A stretch of 28,907 nt of DNA from Crateriforma sp964453205 (lineage in GTDB: Bacteria > Planctomycetota > Planctomycetia > Pirellulales > Pirellulaceae). The stretch is from contig CAYVRC010000065.1 of NCBI GenBank assembly GCA_964453205.1, positions 1 through 28,907 on the forward strand. Direction: 5' to 3'. Position 1 is the first letter of the stretch. The number at the start of each line of letters is the position of its first letter. Below, in pieces: positions 17,301 through 26,582 of the stretch. The notes under the pieces are model-generated. The model was not told where the DNA came from and did not search any database. It saw nothing but the letters and a program-made list of their open reading frames with translations. The position numbers and the translations under genes are program-made.

Positions 17301-18124
17301 CCGTCGCGGCCTATCGGCGAAGCGGTCGTCCGGTAAGTTTTGAGATCTTTCATACGCGGTGGTTGGAGTTGTGGAGCTACCTGAAGATCGGCCAAATCAA
17401 CCAGTTCTGTACCACCGCTTTTGAAATGCATGACGATGCGATCATGCGTGCGGATCGTTTCGCTTGGTTGGTGACCACCGGAGGACTCGGCAACGCCGCC
17501 TGGCTGGCAAAGGACGATCTCGGCAGCGTACGAACGTTCCAAAGGGAAACGCTGCGATCGATCGACGAAACCGGACCGCAATGGTTGGACGTCTTCAACT
17601 GGCTGGCGTTGATGCAGACGACGGCCTTCGAGGGCAACTGGTCGGCTTTGGTCAAGCAGGCGAACTTTTCCTCCGATGGGAATTTTCGCACGGTCTGTCG
17701 GCGGGTTCAATTCCTGGGGATCTTCAAACTGGAAAACCAGATTCGTGCCGAACTCGGGCTGTGGCATTTCCAGATCCAAAAGAACGACGAAGCGGTTGTC
17801 CGCGATGCAGATTCGCGACCACGGCGTCGACGCCTGGACAAGTTGATCCGTTCGCTTCGCCGGCACGCGCTGCCCTACACCGAGATGTTGGCGAACCATT
17901 TTTCCGCACGGCTGCATGCCTACGAAGGAAACCACGATCTTGCCAAAGTCGGTTTTGACGAATCCGCAAAGATGGCCGCCGAACAAAAAATATTGCCCTT
18001 GCAGTTGGCCGCCCCCGATTGGATGGATTGGATGGCGAACGGCAGCCTGGGCGACCGCTTGTCCAATCATTTGACATCCGAGGGGGTCGCGTCGCCGGAA
18101 TGCTTTCGTCGCCTGTTTGATTGA
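14348..18124 (+). CDS. Ser/Thr protein kinase fused to AAA-type (STAND-like) ATPase
   Basis: 1258 residues from ATG 14348 (MGSSQPNFL); the in-frame start at 14303 is less likely. Kinase domain at about 47-310: glycine loop LGRGSSG (55-61), ATP-anchoring Lys78 in HALKLL, catalytic loop HRDIKPQN (171-178, Asp173), DYG (191-193) replacing the usual DFG, and GSPNYLAPE (213-221). An FIGRKKELERL start leads to an AAA ATPase: Walker A GDSGMGKS (352-359) and Walker B LVLIVDDVHWADRDS (about 467-481). The remaining 700 residues are mostly helical with TPR-like segments (AARYYSQLADAVEDPDESVE). This architecture matches bacterial kinase-ATPase signalling proteins of the PknK type. No membrane segment is seen, so it is cytoplasmic. 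All kinase catalytic residues are present, so it should be active. It stands alone. Confidence 0.92.
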   Translation: MGSSQPNFLPPQSSETVTRRQLGKDTRRTSPLAGDEKPPWKEGDRLGNFVLEQFLGRGSSGYVYRVCETGTNQRHALKLLLPGSPEDLVRNKCGFRRMRSVIHPGLVHVHRLYRLDEYIGLTMEEVHGKTLKQSIDDFRSLPIDERFEKLVGLTRQYASALACLHSHGLVHRDIKPQNLMVDDDGNGRIVDYGLVGTFDPQEDPNGFRHYYVGSPNYLAPETCWDRFYLPAGDVFSLGLSILQVARQMGGHADVSRSDQSRSEDRRMILGAIEDLDADVPDLLREACGEMLEPRSSDRPTAQEIARLGLPPRDTIVWTAEVDFIGRKKELERLRSWFRLIATGGTGRLHIRGDSGMGKSLLLEQIVKEFPGNGWVQVFYAKCLPREDEPLQAFDQLIDEIVARFMKSDREPIPMDVASAATLHDAFPALKSMITPSEDIPPAGKHSERYDALEAGVRLAQALAKFGPLVLIVDDVHWADRDSLNTLDALQSTVGEHFGIITASRGPDSRQRVPPDASMTLEPIPDDVAMDWLNGIVRRWNADVTQLTLMQWVSVCGGCPLDLQLVADELKPGGFLSKSDGDLGFEQAFGRLKLWRRKIDGLSREAREVLELICIAGRPVTYKDLGGLTGCGEAVDVLISELAHERLVLEDAIDSGADRATDDRVRIAHNSIAEGVLATMAGNRSLAAHRSWANRLIAGEQADNVAGRIAGHLFDAEESARAVPYANEAAEHAERQFAMTEAARWRERTLPQLTGAERLVQLRQMARCFDEADRPAEAARYYSQLADAVEDPDESVELELMAVARLIRCGQVGDVRRILTRLGKQLNMPVPKSAWKTKLSLLAKLGRLHLSGHRFGEVPALPPPEQSDRPNDPLHQRRVRLCLELIRPLTMFDNAYAGELHLAGTLATRQQGSEAERLHFAAGAAVFGAYNSGPRRESSRRLLTNLRARFEQIDDPKLWGDYHGAWAFYHAFQCDWFDVIRPATGSVAAYRRSGRPVSFEIFHTRWLELWSYLKIGQINQFCTTAFEMHDDAIMRADRFAWLVTTGGLGNAAWLAKDDLGSVRTFQRETLRSIDETGPQWLDVFNWLALMQTTAFEGNWSALVKQANFSSDGNFRTVCRRVQFLGIFKLENQIRAELGLWHFQIQKNDEAVVRDADSRPRRRRLDKLIRSLRRHALPYTEMLANHFSARLHAYEGNHDLAKVGFDESAKMAAEQKILPLQLAAPDWMDWMANGSLGDRLSNHLTSEGVASPECFRRLFD

Positions 18125-18186
18125 GGCGACCTCGTCGGCCCGTCGCGGCCCGCAAACACGCAGCCCCGCCAAGTGGGCTTCGACCG

Positions 18187-18660
18187 CTAACGCGTCGTTT
18201 GACGCAAGTGTTCGTACAGGACGATCCCCACGGTTGTCGCCAAATTCAAGCTCCGCACTTCGTCGCGCATCGGCAACCGCAAGGAGCGTGGATCGTCCGG
18301 ATCCATCACTTCGGCGGGCAACCCGGACGTTTCCCGACCGAAAACGAAGATGTCACCGGGTTCGAATTCGGCGTCCCAAATCGTTCTTTTGGCGAACTTG
18401 GAAAAAAAGTACATCGCCCCGGACGGCAGGGCCTCGGTCAAACCCGGCCAGTCGGCGACGTCGGTCCAATCCAGGTGTTGCCAATAATCCAGGCCGGCCC
18501 GCCGCACGCGTTTTTCGTCGATCTGAAACCCCATCGGCCGGACCAGCCAAAGCTTCGCGCCGGTCGCGACGCAGGTTCGCCCGATGTTGCCGGTGTTTTG
18601 AGGAATTTCGGGTTGATAAAGGACGACATGCGCCGTGGGGATCGGGCTGTTGGTGGTCAT
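18187..18660 (-). CDS. trmL: tRNA (cytidine/uridine-34-2'-O)-methyltransferase TrmL
   Basis: 157 residues from ATG 18660, the same length as E. coli TrmL. The longer frame to 18726 runs into the tandem repeat and is rejected. SPOUT-fold motifs: VVLYQPEIPQNTGNIGRTC at the N-terminus, FGRETSGLP in the middle, and SLNLATTVGIVLYE forming the SAM-binding trefoil knot. It methylates the 2'-OH of the wobble nucleotide in certain leucine tRNAs. It converges on the kinase gene (62 bp between stops, no clear terminator) and is divergent from the zinc-ribbon gene. Confidence 0.93.
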   Translation of the reverse strand: MTTNSPIPTAHVVLYQPEIPQNTGNIGRTCVATGAKLWLVRPMGFQIDEKRVRRAGLDYWQHLDWTDVADWPGLTEALPSGAMYFFSKFAKRTIWDAEFEPGDIFVFGRETSGLPAEVMDPDDPRSLRLPMRDEVRSLNLATTVGIVLYEHLRQTTR

Positions 18661-18719
18661 CGGGTCGTTTCGCGGTCCGGTTTCAAAAGACACTGGGCGT
18701 CTCACGGGGGCTGCCAAAG

Positions 18720-18786
18720 GGGTCACTGGGTTGCGAGAGGGTCACTGGGTTGCGAGAGGGTCACTGGGTTGCGAGAGGGTCACTGG
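18720..18786. repeat. Tandem 19-bp repeat, 3.5 copies
   Basis: Three identical copies of GGGTCACTGGGTTGCGAGA lie at 18720-18738, 18739-18757 and 18758-18776, followed by the first 10 bases of a fourth copy. The array is in the 183 bp divergent gap between trmL and the zinc-ribbon gene. Perfect identity suggests recent slippage expansion. No spacers are present, so it is not a CRISPR. Confidence 0.97.
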
Positions 18787-18843
18787 CCATGACAAACTGT
18801 GCGGCCGTCCCCGTCGTCTCGCGATCGAAGTCTTCTCCGCATC

Positions 18844-19660
18844 ATGCCGATACAAGTCACCTGTCCGAAGTGCCTGAAACGTTTTCAAGTCAGCGACAAG
18901 TTCGCGGGCAAATCAGGCCCTTGCCCGAGTTGTAAAAATGTCATCAGGGTACCGGACAAGGATGAGCAAGTCGTCATCCATGACGCCCCGAGTGATTCGC
19001 CGACCGATTCCAGAGGCGTCAGCGTCCTCAAGCCGATCAAGGCCACCGAAACCGACATCACTCGGAAAGGCTTGATCATCACGATCGTCAGCGTGCTGGC
19101 GATTTTCGGGGCGGCGATCGCGTTGCGGTTCGCCGGCGACGGGTCCGGGGCTCCGTTGTGGGCCCAGATTCTGGGAATCCTGCTGCTCGCCCCGCCTCTG
19201 GTTTGGGCGGGCTATTCGTTTTCCTACGATCGTGAGCTGGAACCGTATCGCGGCACCGAGCTTTGGCAACGCGTCGGCATTGCTTCGCTGATCTTCGCGG
19301 CTTTGTGGATCATCTATGCCTTCGTGCCGAGTTACTTGTTTGACCTGGAACGGCCCTCGGAGATGTCTTGGACGATCGCCGGATTGTCCTTCGTCGTGAT
19401 GATGGTCGCCGGGGCGTTCGCGGCCGTCGCGGTGTTCGAATTGGAAATCACGGGCGGTTTGGTGCAGTCGGGGCTGTATTTTTTGGCCGTCGTGGCGTTG
19501 GCGTTGGTCGCGGGGGTCACCTTGGCGGGGCGAGAAATCGAAACGCTGCCGGGCCGACCGAGCGTTGCGTTCCCGCCGCCGGGGACGGGCACGCTGGCGG
19601 GGACGGGCACACTGGCGGGGACGGGCACGCTGGCGGACTTCGTCGCATCAGGACAGGGCG

Positions 19661-19671
<11 letters not shown>
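18844..19671 (+). CDS. Zinc-ribbon polytopic membrane protein
   Basis: 275 residues from ATG 18844 (MPIQVTCPKC); the start at 18799 would only add residues upstream of the zinc ribbon. Residues about 6-35 form a zinc ribbon with two CPxC knuckles (TCPKCLKRFQVS and GPCPSCKNVIRV), of the MJ0042 kind common in planctomycete membrane proteins. After a polar linker come about five transmembrane segments (GLIITIVSVLAIFGAAIAL, ILGILLLAPPLVWAGYSF, VGIASLIFAALWIIYAFV, IAGLSFVVMMVAGAFAAVAV, LYFLAVVALALVAGVTLAG). The C-terminal tail holds three GTGTLA repeats. Function is unknown. Its stop overlaps the start of the HD hydrolase gene by 11 bp. Confidence 0.85.
19582..19635. repeat. In-frame 18-bp tandem repeat (3 copies)
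   Basis: GGGACGGGCACGCTGGCG occurs three times in a row (one A/G difference in copy 2) at the 3' end of the zinc-ribbon gene and encodes GTGTLA repeats. Copy-number changes keep the frame but would vary the tail length and the distance to the next gene's start at 19661. Confidence 0.95.
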
Positions 19672-21006
<1,335 letters not shown>

Positions 21007-21010
<4 letters not shown>

Positions 21011-21762
21011 ACGTACTGGTCTTTGCCGACCCCACCGCCGCGTCACTTCACATCGTCGATGAAGTCAGCAAGATCGTCCGGGAGCGACCGGAGGTCGTGT
21101 TGGGTTTGGCCACCGGTGGTACCCCAACGGACGTTTACCGCGAACTGGTGCGACGCCAGCAGGCCGGGGATATCGACCTTAGCGGCGTGACGACGTTCAA
21201 CCTGGACGAATACGTCGGACTGTCGCCCGAGCATCCCCAAAGCTTTGCCAGCTTCATGCGTCATCACTTATTTGATCATGTCGGCCTGTCCGTCGATCGG
21301 ACTCATCTGCCGCCGGGACGCTGTGACGACTTTTCGGCCGCGGCCCGCGACTACGAAGCCGACATCGCGCGGCACGGAGGTATCGACTGGCAACTGCTGG
21401 GCATCGGTGACAACGGACACATCGCGTTCAACGAACCGGGATCGCCGGCAGGCAGTCGCACGCGAATCGTGCAGCTGACCGCCGAGACGATCGAGGCCAA
21501 TTCGAGATTTTTCGACGATCCCCGGGACGTTCCTCGCCGGGCGATCACGATGGGAATTGGGACCATTTTGGAAGCCAAGCGGATCCGGTTGTTGGCGTTC
21601 GGCGCCCAGAAAGCCGCCGCGGTCGCCGCCGCGATCCAAGGCCCGGTGGGCGATGACTGCCCGGCCTCTTTCCTCAGGCGACACCCCGACGTGACCTTCG
21701 TCTTGGATCGGGCCGCCGCCGGTCGCTTGCAACGCGAAGTCGGCGCGAATCCCGAAAGTTGA
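21007..21762 (+). CDS. nagB: Glucosamine-6-phosphate deaminase
   Basis: 251 residues (E. coli NagB has 266). Motifs: LGLATGGTPTDVYREL (phosphate-binding loop), TFNLDEYVGLSPEHPQSF (catalytic Asp), LLGIGDNGHIAFNEPGS (catalytic Asp-His-Glu cluster), SRTRIVQLT, ANSRFFDD and ITMGIGTILEAKRIRLLAFG. It converts glucosamine-6-phosphate to fructose-6-phosphate and ammonia in amino-sugar catabolism. Its ATG overlaps the HD gene's TGA, with GAGGA at 20993-20997, nine bases upstream, so it is translationally coupled. No nagA or transporter lies nearby. The C-terminus is slightly shorter than in the E. coli enzyme, whose tail forms part of the allosteric site. Confidence 0.95.
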
Positions 21763-21781
21763 CTTTCCGATCGGCGGAAGG
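21763..21781. terminator. Stem-loop between convergent genes
   Basis: A 7-bp stem (CTTTCCG with CGGAAGG, one G-U pair) and 5-base loop follow directly after the nagB stop, within the 34 bp gap before the convergent ATPase gene ends. There is no T-run, so termination activity is uncertain. Confidence 0.3.
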
Positions 21782-21796
21782 ATCAGGTGACGTTCG

Positions 21797-23311
21797 TCAA
21801 TTCCCGCCCAGTTCGGCTTCACGCTGGTAAACGGCCAGCGTCGTCTCGAAAGTCTCTGCCTTGATCTTGAATTCCGGTGACGCGTCGGTGTAGCGATTGG
21901 AATGCTCGACCAAGACGCGGTACAGGAACCGAAACAAATGCCGTGGGACTCGCAGCGACGCAAAAGCCGTCAACAAGCGTTGATAACTGATGTCGTCGGC
22001 GAACAGGTCTTTCGGTTCGGGCGTTTTGCCTTCGGCCGCGCACGCCATCATGCGGGCGCGGGCCAAGTCGTACAGGGATTCACCGGTCCACTGAAACGCC
22101 GGGACGACGTTTTGTTTGTCCAGGCGGGCGCGTTCGTGAAAGTCGCGGTTTTCGCGTTCGATGTCGCGATGCAATTCTTGAGGCAACATCAGCTTGAATC
22201 CGAGCCCCGGGTACTTCAGCAACTTGTTGTCCAACAGCGGCCACACGAAACGTTTCATCAATTCCTGCTTGCCGCCGGTCAAGTGCGGTTCGTCGACGCG
22301 GTCCATCAGCACGATCACGCCGTTGAATCCCATCAGCGAGATCAGGCCTTGGAATTTGTTCAGCAGTTCGTAGCGATCGTCCGTGCGGTCGTAGCGCGGC
22401 ACGGGCTGATTGGCCAGCTCCTTGCTGGGAAACCGCAACAACACTTTCCGCAGCGAACCGACTTCGCGTTTGCCGACTCGCATGTGGCGACGGATGCCCA
22501 TGGCGGCGAACTGGCAGCGGAGCCATCGGATCAGCCAAGGTGCCGAGAACAACAAGGCAAGCGCCGGTGCCAGCCACAGGATCATCAAGCCGCGTCCGCC
22601 GTCCGCGTCGACCGTTTGGCGAAGGAACAGATAACCGGTCAGCGTGATCGCGACCGCCGTCCCCAGGATCGCCAGCCCGCCGTCCCAAAAGGCGGCCAGA
22701 TTGCCGAACGCGAGTTTACGGCGGAGCTGATTCCAACGTCCCATCGACGTCGACGCCGTGGACTGGTCATACGCCATCGCCAACAACAAGAAATCTCGAG
22801 AGGCGGTGCGATCCAGCTTTTTCAAGTGCGTCGCCGTGATCGCATCTTCGCCCCGCGAATCTTCACGGCTGGTGCCGATGTTCAGCACGCGATCGACCAG
22901 GCTGGTCACGCCCAAGCAGAGGATCGAATCCATGTGGTCCCAAAGCTTCCACTGGTCCAGAACCTTTTCGGGTTTCCGCGCCGCTCGACGGCTGAGTCTT
23001 TCGCTGAAATGATCCAGGAAAGGATTGAAGTCGTCGTAGCGAATCACGAACACACGGCTTTCGGGATGTTCTTCGTTGTACCTGGCCAGGTGGCGATCGA
23101 TCTGCAATCGCATGGCCGTCTTGCCGCTCCCTTTGGGGCCGAACACGATGGCCGTCGCCGGTTCAGCCGGATCACCGTAGACCTTATCCCAAACCGGGTG
23201 ATAAGCACTGCTGATGCAGAACTCTTTGAAGACCGGATCCGTTTGCGCGTCTTCTTCGGCAAACGGGTTGCGTCCGATTCCGTGATGCTCCAACAGCGAT
23301 TGGATATTCAT
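21797..23311 (-). CDS. P-loop ATPase with internal membrane segments, ExeA-like start
   Basis: 504 residues. HHGIGRNPFAEEDAQTD at the N-terminus recalls the FGxxxNPF start of ExeA-type ATPases. Walker A is FGPKGSGKT (about 57-65) and Walker B is GVIVLMDRVDEPHL (about 328-341). Between them, at about 205-262, are two hydrophobic segments (AILGTAVAITLTGYLFL and GLMILWLAPALALLFSAPWLI), so the ATPase domain is interrupted by a membrane hairpin, as in KAP-type NTPases. A helical C-terminal part includes VPRHLFRFLYRVLVEHSNRY. The protein is probably a membrane-tethered AAA/STAND-like NTPase; its partner and function are unknown. It follows the small exported protein gene by 10 bp, so the two are likely co-transcribed. 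Confidence 0.78.
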   Translation of the reverse strand: MNIQSLLEHHGIGRNPFAEEDAQTDPVFKEFCISSAYHPVWDKVYGDPAEPATAIVFGPKGSGKTAMRLQIDRHLARYNEEHPESRVFVIRYDDFNPFLDHFSERLSRRAARKPEKVLDQWKLWDHMDSILCLGVTSLVDRVLNIGTSREDSRGEDAITATHLKKLDRTASRDFLLLAMAYDQSTASTSMGRWNQLRRKLAFGNLAAFWDGGLAILGTAVAITLTGYLFLRQTVDADGGRGLMILWLAPALALLFSAPWLIRWLRCQFAAMGIRRHMRVGKREVGSLRKVLLRFPSKELANQPVPRYDRTDDRYELLNKFQGLISLMGFNGVIVLMDRVDEPHLTGGKQELMKRFVWPLLDNKLLKYPGLGFKLMLPQELHRDIERENRDFHERARLDKQNVVPAFQWTGESLYDLARARMMACAAEGKTPEPKDLFADDISYQRLLTAFASLRVPRHLFRFLYRVLVEHSNRYTDASPEFKIKAETFETTLAVYQREAELGGN

Positions 23312-23321
23312 TTGGGATCCG

Positions 23322-23897
23322 TTAGTTCTCGTCGCCGATCGTCTTGATCATCTTGATGAAATCTTTGCGGTTGGCTTTGACGACGTCGGCCGGCCCGATC
23401 ATTTTCAGAAAAAACAACCGTCCGGCTTTGTTTTCTAGAATCGCGCCGGTCATGGCGTGGTCGTCTCGAATCACGGTCTTGCCGGGGGCGAAGGGGCCTC
23501 CTCCCATGCTGTCCTTGAACGAGCCGGCGTGATCGACGATCTCGATTTTCCAATCACCGACGGTCATCGATTCCCGCTGAAAGGCGCCTTCGGGGCTGTC
23601 GGTGAACTGGTCTTTCCAGCGTCGGACGTTGGGCTCGACACCGCCGCCCGATGCCATCCCGTAGACCCGCGCGGTGGCCTTGTCGTCGCCTTCGCCGGCC
23701 GATGCGACGAACTCGGCCTGGACGATCCGCGACCTCGGCTGGCCTTGGCGGAATGCCTCGGGGACGACCAGCGTGCCTTCGCCGAGCACGTCGATCGTGG
23801 CGGGGGCCTTGTCGGTCGCGGCCCGTTGGGCGAATCCCGCCGTAGAGCAGGAAAACGTGACAAAAGACAAAACGAACAGGTTGCAGAACAATCGCAT
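23322..23897 (-). CDS. Small exported protein of unknown function
   Basis: 191 residues from ATG 23897; an in-frame extension to 24104 crosses a repeat-containing intergenic stretch and is unlikely. The signal peptide MRLFCNLFVLSFVTFSCSTA has a probable cleavage at GFA-QR. The mature domain contains ATARVYGMASGGGVEPNVRR, WKDQFTDSPEGAF, ILENKAGRLFFLKMIGPADV and DFIKMIKTI. It resembles periplasmic beta-sandwich proteins seen in planctomycetes in which a peptide or protein complex is assessed by KMIGP-like repeats, but I cannot name a family with certainty. It is followed after 10 bp by the P-loop ATPase gene and preceded by pepT 199 bp upstream on the same strand. Confidence 0.75.
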   Translation of the reverse strand: MRLFCNLFVLSFVTFSCSTAGFAQRAATDKAPATIDVLGEGTLVVPEAFRQGQPRSRIVQAEFVASAGEGDDKATARVYGMASGGGVEPNVRRWKDQFTDSPEGAFQRESMTVGDWKIEIVDHAGSFKDSMGGGPFAPGKTVIRDDHAMTGAILENKAGRLFFLKMIGPADVVKANRKDFIKMIKTIGDEN

Positions 23898-23986
23898 CGA
23901 AACGGCTCCGTGAGAAAGGGGGGGATCACTGGGATTCGGCCAAGTCGTCTTCAATCTAACGAAGTCGGCCCGTTCACCGTAGGCCC

Positions 23987-24088
23987 GATGCAAGGCTCCG
24001 AGGGTCTGATGCAAGGGCTCCGCAGGCCCGCCCGACGTCCAATCGTTGCTTTTCGACGGCCCCATCGGCTTGCCAAAGCCTCGGAGCC
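23987..24088. repeat. Imperfect direct and inverted repeats downstream of pepT
   Basis: GATGCAAGGCTCCGAGG (23987-24003) is repeated imperfectly as GATGCAAGGGCTCCGCAGG (24008-24026). GGCTCCGAGG (23994-24003) also has an exact inverted copy CCTCGGAGCC at 24079-24088, just after the pepT stop. It may be a dispersed repeat or a weak pepT terminator; the loop is long and there is no T-run. Confidence 0.5.
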
Positions 24089-24096
24089 GTCGCCCC

Positions 24097-25341
24097 TCAA
24101 ACACGCCGCCCGCCCCATAACTTCGTCAGCTCGACCAAGTGCTCGACGGCTTCGATCATTTCGTCCAAGCAGGCGAATTCCGTGACGCTGTGGATATTGT
24201 GTTGGCCACTGGACAGGTTGGGCGTCGGCAGCCCCTTTTCGGTCAGTTGGCTGCCGTCGGTGCCGCCCCGGATGATCGCCCGGGTGCAGTTCCGCCCGAG
24301 ATTGACGAACGCCTGTTCGGCCAAGGTGATCGCTTCGGGCACGTCGCGGAGTCCCTCGGCCAGATTGCGGTACTGGCGACGCACCTCCACGTCGGCTCGG
24401 ACGCCGGGCGTTTGCCCGACGACGCGGGCGGCGGTCGTCCGCAGGGTTTCGGCGTACTCGGTCAAGTCGGCCTCGTCGAACGAGCGCAGAATCAACGTGA
24501 CTTCGGCCCGCCCGACGCCGCCGTGGATCCCGTGAGCGTGAATGAATCCCTCGCGACCGTCGGTCGTCTCCGGCGTGCAATGACCTTTGGGCAACATCGC
24601 CACGAAGTCGGCCGCGGCCCGAACGGCGTTGATCATCCGATCTTTGCCGATCGACGGATGAATGTTGTGTCCCGTGAATGTCACCGTCGCACCGTCGGCC
24701 GAGAACGTTTCGACGTCCAGGATGCCCGAACCGCCGCCGTCGATCGTGTAACCGACCGTCGCGCTCAATTTTTGCAAGTCGATCTTGTCCGTGCCGTGGC
24801 CGATTTCTTCGTCACAGGTGAACAAGATCCGGACCGGTCCGTGCGACACGTGAGGATTCTCGATCAAGGTTTCGGCCAATTCCATGATGATGGCCACCCC
24901 GGCTTTGTCGTCGCCGCCCAACAAGGTCGTGCCGTCGGTGGTGATCAGCGTTTTGCCCTGCATGCCTTTCAACGACTCACAGTCGGCGACGGTGATTCGA
25001 TTCCCGGCGGGCAGCGGAATGTCACCGCCGGCGTATGACTCGATGACCTGTGGTTTCACGCCCGTCCCGGGCGCCTCCGGCGAAACGTCCAGGTGAGAAA
25101 CCAAGGCGACCGTTGCCGCATTTCGGCAATCGCCCGTCGCGGGAACCGTCGCCCAGACCAGAGCGTTGGAATCGACATGCACGTCGTCGGCCCCCATCGC
25201 CGACAATTCACCGGCCAACAGTTCCGCCAGGTCTCGCTGACATGCACTGCTGGGGTAACTGGACGAATGCGGATCGGCCGGCGTGTCGACGCCGACGTAA
25301 CGGAGAAAGCGATCGAGCAGACGCTGACGATTGATTTGCAT
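24097..25341 (-). CDS. pepT: Peptidase T (tripeptide aminopeptidase), M20 family
   Basis: 414 residues, close to the usual 408. M20 zinc-ligand motifs: VALVSHLDVSPEAPG (His83, Asp85), TTLLGGDDKAGVAIIMEL (bridging Asp), LFTCDEEIGHGTDKID (catalytic Glu and metal Glu), TVGYTIDGGGSGILDVETF and FTGHNIHPSIGKDRMINA, the last two specific to PepT. It removes the N-terminal residue of tripeptides in the cytoplasm. No signal peptide. It is divergent from the exonuclease gene across 184 bp that hold no other gene, and upstream of the exported-protein/ATPase pair on the same strand. Confidence 0.94.
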   Translation of the reverse strand: MQINRQRLLDRFLRYVGVDTPADPHSSSYPSSACQRDLAELLAGELSAMGADDVHVDSNALVWATVPATGDCRNAATVALVSHLDVSPEAPGTGVKPQVIESYAGGDIPLPAGNRITVADCESLKGMQGKTLITTDGTTLLGGDDKAGVAIIMELAETLIENPHVSHGPVRILFTCDEEIGHGTDKIDLQKLSATVGYTIDGGGSGILDVETFSADGATVTFTGHNIHPSIGKDRMINAVRAAADFVAMLPKGHCTPETTDGREGFIHAHGIHGGVGRAEVTLILRSFDEADLTEYAETLRTTAARVVGQTPGVRADVEVRRQYRNLAEGLRDVPEAITLAEQAFVNLGRNCTRAIIRGGTDGSQLTEKGLPTPNLSSGQHNIHSVTEFACLDEMIEAVEHLVELTKLWGGRRV

Positions 25342-25525
25342 GATTTCCTGCCCAGTGGCAAAGGCCGAAGCGCGAAAACGTGGGAGCCTTTTGGTAAGTT
25401 GACCGCTTGGTTAGGCGGTTTCGACGTCTCGAAAAGGTTGGAGTCTGGACGGCCGGGCGGCAACCCCCGGTCGCGTCGAACCTGCCCCGTTCGAATTCGA
25501 TTGCCCCTTCGCTTTGCCGGTCCTG

Positions 25526-26416
25526 ATGCCTCAGCCGATCACCCATCTTGTTTTCGACGTCGAAAGTGTTGCCGACGGCGAACTGATCGCGAAGGTTCGT
25601 TATCCGGGCCAGAACCTGTCGCCCGCCGAGGCGATCGAAAAGTATCAGGGCGAGATCTTTGAAAAAAGCGGCACGACCTTCATCCCCCACACGTTCCAAC
25701 AACCGATCGCCGTCGTCATCGGCAAACTCGATCAAGATTTGAAACTGATCGACGTCGTTTCCTTGGACGAACCGAAGTTTCGCAGCCACGTGATCACCGA
25801 GAACTTCTGGCGCGGCTGGGACGTCTATCGTCGTCCCAAATGGGTCACATTCAACGGCCGCTCCTTCGACATTCCGATCATGGAAATGTCCGCGTTCCGA
25901 TACGGCATCTCGTTGCCACACTGGTTCGGCGGTTCGGGATATTCGGCACCGCGAAATCGTTTCAACGGTGCGGCGCATCTGGACTTGCAAGAACTACTGA
26001 CCAACTTCGGTGCCGCCCGGCTCAACGGTGGTTTGAACTTGGCCGCCCAGATCTTGGGGAAACCCGGAAAGATGGGACTCAACGGCGAAGCGGTCCAACA
26101 GAAATACGACGAAGGCGGCATCATTGAAATCAGCGACTACTGCCGATGCGACGTCCTGGACACGTACTTCGTGTTCCTCCGGTGCATGGTCTTGACCGGA
26201 AAACTGACCTTGGAGAAAGAACGGGAATTGATCGCCCAGACCAAAGACTTCATCACCACGAGAGCCGATGACTCCCAGGCCTATCGCGATTACCTGGACG
26301 GCTGGGGCGACTGGATCGATCCTTGGGAAGGCGAAGCCGTCGAAGAAGACGCCGCGGAGGAGGCGGGGTCAGATAATGGAACAAGTCGAATGTCTGACTC
26401 GAAGACGTCCCCATGA
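25526..26416 (+). CDS. Predicted PolB-type 3'-5' exonuclease
   Basis: 296 residues from ATG 25526; an in-frame TTG at 25514 is an alternative that would add four residues. Exonuclease motif I is LVFDVES (Asp11, Glu13), motif II is TFNGRSFDIPIM, and motif III lies around YCRCDVLDTY. This matches the family related to the proofreading domain of DNA polymerase B (DNA_pol_B_exo2, PF10108). The conserved FGAARLNGGLNLAAQILG lies between motifs II and III. It is a likely DNA repair or processing nuclease acting as a stand-alone protein. The C-terminal 25 residues are acidic and low complexity and could be a disordered tail. Confidence 0.88.
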   Translation: MPQPITHLVFDVESVADGELIAKVRYPGQNLSPAEAIEKYQGEIFEKSGTTFIPHTFQQPIAVVIGKLDQDLKLIDVVSLDEPKFRSHVITENFWRGWDVYRRPKWVTFNGRSFDIPIMEMSAFRYGISLPHWFGGSGYSAPRNRFNGAAHLDLQELLTNFGAARLNGGLNLAAQILGKPGKMGLNGEAVQQKYDEGGIIEISDYCRCDVLDTYFVFLRCMVLTGKLTLEKERELIAQTKDFITTRADDSQAYRDYLDGWGDWIDPWEGEAVEEDAAEEAGSDNGTSRMSDSKTSP

Positions 26417-26582
26417 CCGGCCTCCAAAACCGGTTTGCCGGATGATCAATCGGTGCCGCTTCGTATCGTTGCCCTTTTCCCTACTCGCAGCCGGGATTGT
26501 GTACGCCTGGGTTGCGACGATTACGTCGGTACGACGCGTCAGTCGACTCGGATTTGTTCTTCCATTTCAGCTTGCTCGATCG

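Noticed and set aside
17009..18172. Long minus-strand open frame (387 codons) opposite the kinase C-terminus
   Set aside because: It is a shadow of the GC-rich kinase coding strand; the sequence has no recognisable domain and the sense frame carries clear kinase and ATPase motifs.
18720..18786. Possible CRISPR array
   Set aside because: The 19-bp units are directly adjacent with no spacers, and no cas genes are present.
21902..23347. 481-codon plus-strand frame opposite the P-loop ATPase
   Set aside because: Antisense shadow; Walker A, Walker B and the membrane segments are on the minus strand.
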